This document shows positions 37,708 to 50,756 of a stretch of DNA of 64,000 bases, one piece after another. Below the pieces are notes generated by a model. That model made no database searches. It was not told the DNA's origin and worked only from the letters and a program-made list of their open reading frames with translations. Position 1 is the first letter of the stretch. Each line of letters starts with the position of its first letter. Source of the stretch: Scleromitrula shiraiana (Eukaryota; Ascomycota; Leotiomycetes; Helotiales; Sclerotiniaceae); NCBI GenBank assembly GCA_028455995.1, contig JABELC010000007.1, forward strand, positions 372,001 through 436,000, given 5' to 3'. The position numbers and the translations under genes are program-made.

Positions 37708-39934
37708 ATGGTTGAGAAATCAGATCCTCAGTATCGTGAGACGAAGCTACCAGCCCCACCTCACAGACATGATAATGATGAGGTGAGACTCCCCAATATC
37801 CACAACTTTCAAGATATCAGATCTAGATAGCTCCTAAGAACTCAATTCTAACTTCATGCTTTGTCTGCGTTCATAGAAACATGTCGAGGTTGAGGCAAAG
37901 ATCATTCGTGGAAATGAAGCTTTCAACGAAGCTATGCTCAAGGAGCCCCCGAAGGCTTTTACATGGTCTACGTTCCAACTCTACATAGCTTGTTTCATTG
38001 GTTTCTTCTGTGCTACCATGAACGGATACGATGGATCATTGATCAACAATCTTCTTGTCAATCCATGGTTTTTGGATTTCTACCATGGAGAGAATGCCGG
38101 AATCTGGGCGGGTATCGTCACTTCTATGTATCAAATTGGTGGTGTGGTCTCGCTTCCTTTTGTTGGTCCAGCTTGCGATACTTTTGGTCGTCGATTTGGT
38201 ATGTGGACGGGTTGTCTTTGCATTATTCTCGGTACTATCATTCAAGGTGTTGCTTGGAGAGATGCCGGCGTGAAACAATTCATGGGTGGTCGTTTCTTGT
38301 TGGGTTTTGGTGTCAACATTGCTTCTGCCGCCGGTCCTATGTATGTTGTTGAGGTTTCTCACCCAGCTTACCGTGGTGTCGTCACTGCTATCTTTAATTG
38401 TTTCTGGTAAGTTACTCTCTCAGTCTTGGTTGAAGCAAACATTTGTTTACACTTAATTCTAGGTTTACCGGATCAATCATAGCAAGTGGTGTAGCTCGTG
38501 GCGCAGACAACATTGGTGGAGACGAATCCTGGAGATTGATCATCTGGATTCAATTGATGTTTTCCAGTATCATCTTCATATCCGCCTATTTCCTACCAGA
38601 ATCCCCAAGATGGCTCTACGTTAATAACAAACACGATCGATCGGAGAAAATGTTGACCAAGTTCCACGGAGAAGGCAACCCAGACAGTGAATGGGTCAAA
38701 CTTCAATTGAACGAATACGAAGAACTTCTGGAGATGGATGGTGCCGATAAACGTTGGTGGGATTACAGAGCTTTGTTCAAGAATCGTTCTACTATCTATC
38801 GACTTTTCTGTAACGTCAGCATTACTATCTTTGGTCAATGGACTGGAAATGGTATGTTGATTTCATTTTTTAAATCCTCCTCTTCCTGCATCAAGTAACT
38901 CCCATATCTAAGAGACCTTACTAACATATCCCGCCCTCCCTTCAGCCGTGTTATCCTACTTCATGGGCAAAGTCCTCGAAACAATCGGCATCGGCAGCGC
39001 AATCGGCCAAGCAAATATCATCCTCATTAACAACTGTCAACAATTCTGCTGGGCACTTCTCGGTGCTGCACTAGTTGATCGCGTAGGAAGACGTCCTCTT
39101 CTTCTATTCTCCAACATCGGTATGAAATGACTTTCCTTCACTTTACCCCAAAACTCCATATATCATGAACCTTTATTAACGTTTTTCTCCTAAAATAGGA
39201 TGCTGTGTTGTCTGGCTCGCCATGACTGTTTCCGCTGCCCTCTACCAACAATCCATTCCTGCCGGTGGCGGAGCAGACGCAGTAGGAACCAACACCGCCG
39301 CCGGAACCGCCTCATTAGGTTCGTCCCCTCTGCATCCCCATCCCCATATCTCTCCCCTTCTCTCAACCCCACTAACCCCACCCCCCAGCCTTCATATTCA
39401 TATTCGGCGCCGTCTACTCCGTCGGTTTCACCCCCCTGCAAGCCCTCTACCCCGTGGAAGTGCTCTCCTTCGAAATGCGCGCCAAAGGAATGGGTTTCTC
39501 CGGATTCGCCGTCGCAGCCGCCGGTCTCCTAAATCAATTCGCATGGCCCGTTAGTATGCAGAACATTGGGTGGAAGACTTATATCATTTTTACTATTTGG
39601 TGCGCTATTCAGGCGAGCGTGGTTTGGTTTTTTATTCCCGAGACGAAGGGGAGAACTGTGAGTTTTTTTTTTTTTCCTTTTAGATATATTTATATTATAC
39701 CCCCCCCCTTCACACACCCTTTTTTTGGTGCAGATGGTACTGCGTGCCCTTGTTAACATTTTCTTTCTACGTCCTGATAAATCTTAGTCGATGATACATG
39801 CTAACCAAACTCCAATATAGCTCGAAGAACTAGACGAAATCTTCAACGCACCAAATCCAGTCAAAACATCGATCGCCAAGAAGAGAATCGGCCTGGATGC
39901 GTATGGAGAGGTTGTTAATATCGAGGCTGTTTAG
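37708..39934 (+). CDS. MFS sugar transporter (lactose permease/hexose transporter type)
   Basis: Seven exons (37708-37782, 37877-38406, 38463-38851, 38946-39119, 39199-39318, 39389-39657, 39821-39934) give 556 residues, all in phase. Twelve membrane segments are expected. Sugar-porter signatures include DTFGRRFGMWTG (loop 2-3), FLPESPRWLYVNNKHDR after TM6, ALVDRVGRRPLLLFS (loop 8-9) and PETKGRT joined across the last intron to LEELDEIFNAP, the classic end of the family. It is a plasma-membrane proton-coupled sugar importer; the substrate is not readable from sequence. The last intron is long (163 bp) and holds a second possible acceptor (GGTGCAG at about 39732), which would give a different tail lacking LEELDEIF. 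A separate ATG further upstream was not used because it is not in frame with a better N-terminus. Confidence 0.92.
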
Positions 39935-40551
39935 ATCGTTTATGTTTTTTCTTTATTCGGTACTCTGATTCATATCATTCTCATTTCCATACTATTTCAT
40001 TGAGTTGAGGAATAGATGTTTGATTTGATTTGGTATGATAGGGTAGGGAGGGTATGCTGTGAATAGTGGTTTGTTCACGTATACTGTTTACTGGTACATA
40101 GTATGTCAGTCAGTCAGTAAGTAAGTTGATAGTTAATATATCGTATGATTATATGAGATTTGGTTAGTATATACAATACAGTACAGTCAATATGTAATGT
40201 CATGTCATGTTTTTTACTTCTATTGTGTTGATTTTATAATCTATCATGGATGGATCAATGGATCTAATCCCTTCTTTAAATTGTACAAGATGAGACTTTG
40301 TTTACAGCTAGAGTGAACTTTCCTATTTTGAATATTTTTGATTTTAATTTTATTGACTTACTCTTGATTATCTCTCTCTATTCACATACTGCTCTCCCAA
40401 AAAATCAAAATTCCCAACGCCGGACTTTTATGTGCATGAAACATAACTATAACAAGAAACTCCTCAAAAAAAGAAAACAACACCCCAAAAGAGAAAAACA
40501 AATATAAAACATCCACCATCTCAACATTCCCCCTCTTCCCCCTTTCCAACC
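39935..40551. other. Short intergenic region between convergent genes
   Basis: The MFS gene and the C2H2 gene converge here. AT-rich, with short direct repeats (CAGT and GTCAT units near 40105-40210). No gene seen. Confidence 0.55.
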
Positions 40552-41639
40552 CTACCCATGCGCCCTCCTCAAATGCCTCCCCACATGATCCCTCCTCGCA
40601 AAACTCCTCCCACACCCCTCAACCGGACAAATCTCCCTCGTTCTCGTTTTCAACTTCCCGTTCGTAGCCGGGAGATGCGGGTGCCGTGCCGCAATGTGAC
40701 GATCGAGATCCCGACGGCGGGCGGTGCGGTGGGTGCAGGGGGTGTGGGGACAGTGATGGGGGAGGGTGTGGAGGGGTGTGTGTTTACTGCGGGGTTGTGT
40801 TAGTTGGTTGTGGGTTAAAAGGAGAGGGTAGAGGAGAGAGGGGGGCTAGGGGACGAGGAAACGGGGATGAGAGAGGAGAGGGATGAAAGGGCTTACTTGA
40901 GTTGGTAGCGTTGATCGAATGATTTGGAGCAGGTTAGACATGTGAATTTAGATGATGAAGCAGTGGAGGTGAAGGTAGAGGTAGAGGGTGAAGGTGCTGA
41001 CGAAGATTCATGAGGTGATGGTTGGCTTGATGGTGTTGTTATAGCTGTTGCTGTGGTAGATGTAGTATATTGAGAGGTTGAAGGACTTGTGTATTGGGAG
41101 GTTATCGAAGAGGAAGACAGTTGCGGGCTAGATTGGTATTGAGATTGGGTATGATTTGTGAGTTGAGGTATCAGTGGATCCCACTGATAGTTTATTGATG
41201 AGTTTGGTGACATGGTTGAGATGAATAGAGAGGGATCATATGCGTATAGTGGTAGGTTTTCCTCGAGGTTATTAAGTGCTGGAGTGGGTTGTAGGATTGG
41301 GTCTGATAATGGATCGAAAAAATATGGCGGCGAACTTTCAACAAAGGAATCGGGAAGTTGAAGCAGTGAATCTAAGTTTGGTTCGATGGAAATCCCTCCA
41401 TTCATGAGAGAGTCCAAATTTCCGGTGCTTGCTTGATCTTGACATTCATAGTTATTGAAAATGGCCGCGTGTGCATTTGCCGATTCCACATCCAGCAAAT
41501 CTGTCTCGAACCAGAATTGATCCCAATCTACATCAACATTGACCCCTTCGTATGTCGTCCATCTATCTTCATCGAAAGTAGTTGGCATTGTATCAGCTGG
41601 AATCTGTAGGGAGGACAATTCCTCTCCGTACTGGGCCAT
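40552..41639 (-). CDS. C2H2 zinc-finger transcription factor
   Basis: Two exons (41639-40897, 40786-40552) split by a 110-bp intron give 325 residues. The N-terminal two thirds are acidic and Ser/Thr/Gln-rich (WDQFWFETDLLDVE, then Ser/Pro/Thr repeats), typical of an activation region. The C-terminus has three fingers: C234/C237 (CLTCSKSFDQRYQLN) completed across the intron by H250 and H254, CPHTPCTHRTARRRDLDRHI with ARH, and ICPVEGCGRSFARRDHVGRH ending LRRAHG at the stop. The protein ends directly on the last finger, as in a large group of Sclerotiniaceae and other leotiomycete C2H2 regulators. The target genes are unknown. In exon 2 the coding strand goes from very C-rich to very G-rich within 235 bp. 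Confidence 0.82.
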
Positions 41640-41902
41640 GGTTGAAATATGTGAATTGTTCTTTTGATAGTTTGGTTTTGGATAGTTTTTGTGCGATTGT
41701 ATTTGCGGTCAAGCATGCAGTTTTACGACGTACATCGGTCATTAAAAGAGTGACTGTAAGGAAAGCCATGAAAACGAGAATCGATGTTGCGCAGGTCGAG
41801 CATGAACTGGATAGTCTAAGATTATCATTGACATCAGAGATGATAATATTTCGAGTAGTTGGGAGAGTCAGCATGACAACCGGCAGTGAAAGATGGCAAC
41901 CA

Positions 41903-42911
41903 TCATTCATGTTGTTCGAAATCGTCCAGTTCATGTTCGCCAAGCTTGCTGAAGATATGCAAAACATATCCGATAAATTTGAGTCGTGTCGGCAGAAAAC
42001 AAAAATAACAAGATAAATAAATAGTCGAAATAACGCCATAGAGAAAATCGACAGCTTGAATGTACCATAATATTTGCAGGCAAATATCATACGAGTATTC
42101 GAAAAAGGCAAATAGCCTATTGTTGTCCAGGAAGAACATGATTTGAAGACGAAGAAAACAATCAGAACCCCTAACATCTAACGTCGTGGATGGCTTAGAC
42201 AAAGAGGATGATTTTTCTCCATAGAAAACTTCAGACCAGAGTGATATTGCCGGTGTGAGATTCGGACGATTGACAGCGATGAAGGTAAAATCGATCTATA
42301 ACCCATTCATTACTCCAAATCAAGCCATTAATATCGCAGCTACCCATGAAGGCAGAATACCCGTAAGGGCGAAATGTTGAATAGATTTATTGTACGGTCT
42401 CCCTCCGTAGATGCTTGTCCATGACCATTTCAGTACCACAGGGGTTACCGAAGAGAGTTTCAAAGGCGGTTAGTGGTTCTGAAATAGTCGATCTATCTGG
42501 CTTAAAACAAGAGTCTCCAGACCAGAATGGACTCGAAAACAACATTGGAAATGCCATCTGAGTAAAAGCAAAAGCAATCGTACTCGGAAAATCCTCAGCA
42601 TACATTCGCACGGCATTATCCATGTCAAGATCGATTATTGAGCGTGCGGACCTATCAATGATAGTACGCATGCTAGTATGACCAATTGAACATGCCAACT
42701 TGGTGGTTTCCGCTGTCATCGTACTTGGAATATCATCCTCGTCATACGATTGAAGATTAGTGTCCCCCATCGAATATGGTATTTGGGCGAAATCCATCGT
42801 ATTCGGAGTATCCTCGTTATACGATGGATGATGATGGCTCATGGAGTGATGATGATCGATATCGATATCGATACTGATACCATCCATCCCGTAATTCGGA
42901 ATTGTATGCAT
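41903..42911 (-). CDS. Hypothetical protein, candidate two-exon gene
   Basis: Not recognised. Exon 42911-42396 starts MHTIPNYGMDGISIDIDID and stays open for 172 codons. A GTACAA donor and TTATAG acceptor remove 100 bp and continue in phase at 42295 (IDFTFIAVNRPNLTPAISLW) to a TGA at 41903, giving 302 residues. The N-terminal part has a His-rich start and two similar segments (EDTPNTMDFAQIPYSMG and EDDIPSTMTAETTKLACSIG), with AEDFPSTIAFAFTQMAFPM a possible third, suggesting an old internal duplication. The second exon is Phe/Tyr/Leu-rich (ICLQILWYIQAVDFLYG), possibly membrane-associated. Overlapping ORFs in other frames of 41593-42202 weaken confidence. It lies 263 bp upstream of the C2H2 gene start on the same strand. 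Confidence 0.4.
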
Positions 42912-44679
42912 GATGGCTTGCTGAAAATACTAGAGGAAGGTTAGGACTTAAGGGAATCAAGGGAATCATATTAATCGTACGTACGAGAAGACTATGCCCA
43001 CTTATCCCAATTTTGCCTCGAAGGCTGGTAGGTAGGTAGATGAAGTGGTTCGCTACTATTCAGTTAGGTAGATTGCTTGCTTTCCGGTAAAGTATCTAAC
43101 AAAAAAGTATCCAAGATATCCTCAGACAATATTCCAACAATAAAAGTAACAAAGGTAAAGAAAGGTAAAGAATCAAAATCAAGAAGCCGAAGGAAATCTA
43201 GATATCTTGTACTCCGCTCCACATGAGGCCCTCCATGCATAAAATCCCTACTATTTTCTGCATTAGATCATTGGATAACTCGGCGTGCTCGATTAAGATT
43301 AGTGATCGATGATCTAGTGCAAAGTGGGTAATTATCCGTGCTACGATTTATTTGATTGGCTGAAGAGATGGAGGGCCCCGAGGCGAGGAGGCTCTTAGCT
43401 GTCTAAGCCTTATGACAAGAAAATATGTGGGCCCTGAATGCATAGCATAGAAGTCAGCCTCAACTGGTGTTCATAGATTGGATTGGATTAGTTGATCGAT
43501 ACGAGACTATATGATGAGATCATAATGCAATATACTACTCTATGAACTCTTTCACGGCATCAATAATTTAACGAAAAGCACGGGGTGAAAATGTCTATGT
43601 CTTGCTAGGTAAATTCCATTATACAAATACACGACGACTGGGATCTACTTCAACATCGCCAACGATTCCATGACGGCTAAATAATATACTTACAGGTAGA
43701 TAATCAAACCATTCACATACCTATCAACTAAGTGACAATTATATACTCAAGATATTTATATTTAAATCCTTTTTACTAATTTTGAAGTCATCCCATCTCA
43801 TGCCATCCCATCTCAACTTCGATTTAATCATACAAGTATCAATTCATCCACACTATACAGATTAGATCAGATCAAATCAAAACACGCCTATCAAAGCAGA
43901 TCAGATCCGCCATATCAGATAGGCTCACTCCAATGCAACTATCCCAGCACGTCCTTCACCCGCTACTTTCACTCCCACTCCCTCTCCGCTTCCTTCCCCA
44001 AAACCACTAGCTATGTGCATATAAAATAAGAAAAGGAAGAGAAAAACAGAGCACAATGCAACCAAACAATTCAACCCCATCAAACAAAACATCAATATCC
44101 AGCTATGCATGCCCGATCACCAATGCATATATAAACACACAAAACAAGAAGGTAACAAAACAACGCCGATCAACCCATTCAATTTCGCTCCACTACACTC
44201 TCGCCTAGTTCAGTACTGTCCATGCATGCATGCAAGCGAGTAAGGTTAAGAGAATTTTCCCAAAGCAACACAGCACAACACAACACAACACAACACAACT
44301 TAGCGGAGCCTCCGTGCAAGAGAATGCAAAGAGTGTGTGAGGATAATTAGATGATAGATAGATAGACAGATAGAAGCAAGCAGCACACCAAGAAAGCGAA
44401 AGTTCGGTTCCGAAGAAAGAAGGCAGGAAAAAAAAGATAAATTCATAGGGGGTATACAAAGATAAAGTAACAAAAAGTTAAAAACCCAAAAAAGTAAATG
44501 ATCCATAGAAGACAGAGCAACCAGCCAACCAACCAACCAACCAACCAACCACAAACACCAGACCATTTGAAATAACTCTTTCTATGCCATAGGTAGAGTT
44601 AAACCATACATGCATGCATACATACGCCTTTATAAGTAGAGTAGATGAAGTGGAGAGAAAACCATGATTGGTGAGTGTT
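42912..44679. other. Intergenic region
   Basis: No gene seen. The left half is plain AT-rich sequence. From about 43790 on there are ATCCC, GATCA and ACACA-type runs, including AACAC units at 44271-44298 and CCAAC units at 44526-44550. It includes the 3' flank of the Rgt1-like gene. Confidence 0.55.
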
Positions 44680-47149
44680 TTATGAAGGAGCACCCGCATA
44701 AGCCAAAGTAGTAGTTGCTAATTTATTAGCGGTAGGATCTTGATTCTGTATAGAATCATTATCTTTCCTAGCACCCACCGCCGCCGCAGATTCCGTATTG
44801 GCTACAGCACTACCACTAACATCTGCTCTATCCTCCGTAGAAGCTGTAGCTAAATCAGCCAATCGTTGTAACCCCTGACTCGCCTGATTAGCGGCAGTGA
44901 TCATGTTTTGATTGTCGTTATCTCTATCCTGAATGGGAGGAGCCATTAAGTTGGTATCTACTGGTGGTTTCCTACTAAGAAACATTTCAATGATTTGAGA
45001 ATCCCATGGAGTAGCAGCAAGTTCACTATCTAGATAGATTTTCGCTGAATACTCGGCTTCAGATTTTGTAGCATCGTGTTGAAATAGCGAAAGAAGGACA
45101 CGAATGGCTTGGTACTTGATATGATGCAGTAGCGGAGAGCGAAGATCTGGGTGGAATGAGAGTTGAGTTAGAGTATTGAAAACAGCGTGACTGAGATCGA
45201 TTTCTTGCTCTTCCGGTGCAAAAGATCGAACTACCATATAAGCGTACCAGTAGCATAAATGGAGGAGAGGATTGTCAGAGGGAGGCACGAAAGACTCAGT
45301 GAACTCGTGTCGCCAAAATTCGAGTTGTGATTTCAAGAGGTGACAATATGCCGTGCGTTGAATAGTTAAGGGTGGGATGTCATGAGTAGCGAGAGAGGCA
45401 ACAGCGATGCAGCCGATAGTCATAGATAGACCTATGTTGTTAGCGAATTTTAAGTGAGAGAGTAGCACATAACTTACGGGCAAGGAAATACAATGGTACT
45501 CCTAGCGCAACTCTATCATCTCCATATATCTGTGCTGCTGATTCTGGAATTTGGACAGGGCTATCCGTCGTCGCAGCATGCCATCTATCCATAATGACCA
45601 AAGAACACCAAACGCGACGAGCAACCTTATCATCGGAATCCTGATCGTTGTTTGACTGGTCCGATTTTTTATAAATATGTAGTCTCATAGAGTATGCGAA
45701 GCCAATAGCAGCACTGAGCCAGGGTGAAGGTGAAGTATACTCGCCACCTGAAAGGTCGCAAGGACGGTTCCCGGCTTCAATTGCCAGTAGCATCATCGTC
45801 TGGATATAGATTAAATTCGTCGATGGTGAACGAACCGTTGGGGGATCGCATAGGACCGTGGCCATCAGATTCGCAGCCTGCTTAGTATTTCTTTGTTCGA
45901 GTGGGGCTGAAGGATTAAAAGATCTAATAGCAGCATATAGAGCCTCAAGAAATACGTCTCTAACCGGCCCAGGAGAAGCATTGAGTCTAGAATGCAACCT
46001 AACCTTATTTTGGACGAGGATTGGGTAAGTTGGATGAATGAAATTATAGTAGCTAGTTCTATTAGTAAGGCTGATATAGAACACATCTGAGGTGATTCAT
46101 ACCTGTCAATAATATTGTCATCCCATTCAATCGAATGCTTGACATGTGGTTGAGGTGCGTGTACGGTATCAAGTAAACCGAGTTGAGTAACATCAGGTCC
46201 ACTTGCCCATTGCGAATTGCTTGCCATGTTAGTTGGTGAATAGTTTGAGTCTCTGGTTTGTTGAACCGGAGCTTGTTGAAGTGCAAAATTAACAGATTGA
46301 TTTGATCGCGATTGATCTTGAGGCCAATTTACAGCGGATCTTTTTTGTTGCGACTGGTATGGAGAATTAAATTCGCCGGTGCCAGACATTGAGGAAAACC
46401 CTCGCTTACGAGGGATATGCTCAGGATTCGGCGTGGGAGAGAACTCCTCAGAAGGTCTTCTCTGCATAGGGCTCTCCTGATGCTGTGGATATGCACCTGC
46501 AGGTAATTCGCTTGCTTGAACTGCACCTTCTAATATATTGAGTCTGTCCGAAAGCTCTTTGATATAGCTATCACTTTGTCAGTCAAACGTTGCAGTCGCA
46601 ATCTTCATATCCAGACACATACCCTTTGCTTGGCCCTCGCTTCATCGGTTGCCTGCTGAATTGACAGTTGGATCCACTTCTCTTGCAATTTGAACATGTC
46701 TGATCTTGACCTTGTTCATGATTTTGTTCTCCAGTGTCACATCTAATCTTCTTACGCCGACACTCATCACATGCTCTTGAGACTTTTGATCGTTTTCTTG
46801 GTGTACCGGATGTATCTGCAGGGTTGTATTGATCGCCCATATCTATTGGACCTTGATTCATTGGTGGATGTCCCCCTTCATGGTGAACTTGGTGCTCTGA
46901 AAATTGATGGTTCATATTTCCTTGAGTTCTAGGATCTTGATTTTCATTTACTCCTTCAGGTCCCACATTCATATTTGGAGCTAGAGTACGCGACAATTGT
47001 GCAGCAAGTTGCAATTCGTCTGGGCTAGATAGGCTTTGTCGCTGTTGACTCGAAGCCGGCTGGCCATAAAAAGGGCCGCCACCACTATCAGCTGCATTCG
47101 CGTTCGGAGAAGGGTAGGATTGCATTGTCGGCGCGTCGTTGTGATTCAT
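44680..47149 (-). CDS. rgt1: Rgt1-like Zn2Cys6 transcription factor (glucose-responsive regulator family)
   Basis: Four exons (47149-46623, 46567-46103, 46058-45478, 45431-44680) with introns of 44-55 bp give 774 residues. The zinc cluster has C127, C130, C137, C152, C155 and C162 (ACDECRRKKIRCDTGEQ, then CSNCKRSGSNCQF). It is followed by the linker MKRGPSKG, joined across the intron to YIKELSDRLNILEG, a wording typical of Rgt1-type regulators. The loop between Cys 3 and 4 is long and Gln-rich. The middle holds a fungal-specific transcription-factor domain (YYNFIHPTYPIL, LIYIQTMMLLAIEAGNR, AIGFAYSMRLHIY, RRVWCSLVIMDRWHA). In yeast Rgt1 represses hexose transporter genes when glucose is absent. 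The match is by family wording; the fungal target set may differ. An MFS sugar transporter lies about 5 kb away. Confidence 0.86.
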
Positions 47150-47621
47150 CTTTTCAACAAATATTCATGAGTAGGAAGTCGTAGGCAAAGCGTTGTCGCT
47201 ATTCCTTGTTAAAAAATGTCAGTTTAATGTTTATTGTTTAGGTACGAGTTCAGCAGAAAGCTTGTCGCAGATCGCGCATAGGTCACAACGGTCTTATTTC
47301 ATTAGTTTGGCCTCAATGAACTTACTTAAAAGATCTGCTGATACGTAGGATATACGCGACTGTAATTCTTTGTTTTGCGGCACAAACAGAATGAGGATCC
47401 GTTCTGTACAACAACTTCAAGTTGATCGATGATGGTAACTTTTTTGATAGATGATGGAATGGGAATTCTCGGTCTGGAAGAACTGTGTCCGGTTTCTTTA
47501 AATATCTAGACCAATTGAATTATGGTATGACCCTAAACGTCGGCGATTATAAGATCCGGACTTTTTTGTGATGGCTTTTGATCCCGTCTCAAGGAAGGGA
47601 ACTTTTTTTTTGGTGGTAGTG

Positions 47622-47654
<33 letters not shown>

Positions 47655-50600
47655 AGTGAGCAACCTCGCAACTTAAACCCATGAAAGGAATATCAAAAAT
47701 TAAGTGGGATAAGGCGTTGAGGAATAAAAAGAGTACTGTATAAACAACTAAAAGTTCATGTATATATATGATCAAAATGGGGATCAATAGAATGACTATG
47801 TATAATGAATGTGTATAGTTGAGAGGGACCAAAATGATCTACTACAACTTAGAACTAAAGAATAAAGAATTTGGAAGAAATATGGATGGATGGTAGGATG
47901 GATGAACAGATGCATAGTTGTAAGAAGTGCCAGCCAGCTAGAGATAGATAGATAGATAGATGGATGGATGGATGGATGGATGGATGCAAGTTAAGAGATA
48001 TTCGTTTCACAATACCTTGTTTTGTACCACCAAAAACAATAAAATCACTATCATCTGTTAGCTTCTGATGTTGTTGTGCAGCTTTCTTTTTCCCCAATAC
48101 GAAGAAGAAAACACTCGAGAAGGTATTTTGTACTATACCGTAGCTATCTGATAAAAGACTAAGATCTTTGAGAAACTTCACGATCACTGATGGGTTTGTT
48201 GACTCCCGAGGTCTGTTTAGGGTGGAATAAACTAGAGTTTCATCCGTACTGCGATACCTATTAACTATCCTGCTCTACTGTGTATTCACTGTAATATATA
48301 GGTAAAGATTTCTTCAAAGTCCAAGGAAGGAAACAAAAAAGTCATCAGAGTATAAAATATGGAGCACGATGTAGAAAACGAAGGCGGGGAGGGGAAAATG
48401 CGGGAGTAGATGCACATTGCATAGAGACTGCCTCGAGACTGGGTATGAATGATATGATCTCAAGGAACAAATATAATACGGAGACGACGGGGCGGGCTCG
48501 CGGGCTGGCTATCTCGGAATATTTCATGAAAATCATCAATCGCATCATAATTCTCATCATCAAATACAGTAATAATAATGACCTAAGCTCAAGTCCCATC
48601 CATGTAAACAAAACCCATCGGGAGCCCTTGCAGAACGACATATAAAAAAAATCCCCCATCCATCATAATCATCACATCATTCCTCCCCCAGAAATTCGTG
48701 TACGCTCCAGACCAACCCACCCAATTGGCCAACCCCATCATCTGCCCTGCACCTGCACAACCAGTTGACCCTGTCGAAAATTCCACCTCACCCATTTATT
48801 AACTTGGAGACGAAAGGGCCACATGCATCATCCCGTTCATCCATCATCCTTCCACAGACAGACGGGAAACCAAAAAAGAAAATACACGATTGAAAAGCGT
48901 CCCTTTTGATCACTTGCAGTATCTTATGCATGTATGGTATAGTATGTATGGCCATGGATAAAACTTAAGTATAATAAGTACTGTAGATACTTTTCAAGGT
49001 TGCTCTATAAATCTGCCAAACGAATTATGGATCCGAGCGAATGACCCTGGATGTTGGAGGGGAAGGATGAACAATAATGAACATGGGCAATTTTGCCGGA
49101 AAAGGAATGTTATTGTTCCGCAACCCCCCCCCCCCCCCCCCAATTCAAATTGAACCTCGATGTCTTTCCTACTACCTACATACCTATTTTCATTCTACAG
49201 TATCCTATCCTATCCTATCTACTTTCCTATTCCTCTTCCCCATCATCATATATACAGCATCATGCGACATAAAATCCTACCCATACATCCAACACACGCA
49301 ACCTACGAATGTAACGTTCAGCCAGCGGGGTCAGATCTGACGGGGTATTAATAGGACGTATATTTGTTTTGTCTTGGCAGCATGAAGCTCTTCTTTTTTC
49401 ACGATTCCAAGATTCTACTTCTATACTTCGGTTCGGGAAAATGTTTCAGAAGACCGACATGGAATACGATAGACACTATGCCATGGGGTCTGGAAGATAT
49501 TTACCCCGTCCGTGATGATAATTCTATTTTCGTCTTCATTAACTTGGGAAAGGCCTACACGTTGACATGCACACACACGGTTTTGCAAACTCCATTGATC
49601 AATCTCGCGACCAACTAACTAGCCAACGCAGAAGAAAAGAGATCTATCCGTTGACTCTCGAAGCCATCCTGTCTACTTGGTACTTGCATTCAACAAGCAC
49701 ATACCTACCTTCGACTCTCGCTACATAGTAAGTATACCACATAGCCAACCTTGAAATTTCTCCATCCAATTCCAAAATACGCATGAAATTAAAATTTATC
49801 CAACTTTTCATTCATCTCCCAACCCATACTGAATACTCACCAGGTCTCCATCACCTCATTCCATCCCATCCCATCCCATCCCATCTAATCTAATCTACCA
49901 ACCAAGCAGTACATATCAGTACATATCAGCAGGTATATCCTACTTCTAAGTATCCACCGTAGCAACAACAAAACACCGGACCGATGATGCATAGCATGCT
50001 CACCAGCTCGTATTCATTCATTCATTCGATTCGGCAAAAATGTTTTTACCAGCCATCAGTCCATGACAGTATGTAACACCTACGGACGGACACATCGAAA
50101 CCGAGCAAAGCAAGGTCAAGCAACGCAAAGCAAGGCAAGGCAAGGCAAGGCAAGGCAAGACAAGGGTGCCACGCGAGCAAGTGAGTGAGTGAGCAAGTGA
50201 TTAAATTCGTGTGGACGGACGGACGGAAAAACCTATTCATCCACCCATGGATTTAAGCCCTTGAAATATAAACATAAAAATGATATAGTATGGTATGGTA
50301 TGATATGATATGATATCTAGCCCTTTTACTTCTCTTCTCAGAAGTTAAGAGGTTATGTATCTATCTGACTACAGTAGCAATTGTCATGCCATGTCAACAT
50401 TCATGGCATGCTACAAAGATGCACGCAAGCACGCACGCATACACAATGATTAATACTTACCCAGGATTTTCTCTTTCTGTATAGTCGGTCATGTAAGTCA
50501 TCATAATTTCAAATATCCACACAGAAGTCTATATCAGAAATGTCAAAAATTCCCACCCGTGCTGGCAAGATGCTTGTAGGCGAATGCGAAAGCAGAGCAA

Positions 50601-50756
50601 GGCAAAAACAAGAAAAGACAGCGACCACCCAATCTGTATACATTTATACCTACGTATGCAAGAAAAATAGGATCATCATAAAAGAATCATCGGCAGAGAT
50701 CCCCAAAAAGAAAATTAGGAAGTTTCGCTCCAAGGCCGATTGCCTTTCCACTAGTG
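47150..50756. other. Long intergenic region with microsatellites
   Basis: This is the promoter side of the Rgt1-like gene and the 3' flank of the copper-fist gene. It contains AGT units at 47618-47652, GATA then GATG units at 47944-47986, a C run at 49124-49141, CATCC units at 49859-49886, CAAGG units at 50126-50160 and short ATG runs near 50285-50315. The open frame at 49364-49618 has no domain and I do not support it. Confidence 0.55.

Noticed and set aside
41593..42177. 194-codon hydrophobic minus-strand frame overlapping the start of the C2H2 gene
   Set aside because: It overlaps the C2H2 coding start in another frame, and the alternative frame at 41903-42295 joins in phase to an upstream exon, so it is more likely a shadow.
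49364..49618. 84-codon plus-strand frame
   Set aside because: Isolated, begins in AT-rich intergenic DNA, no known motif.
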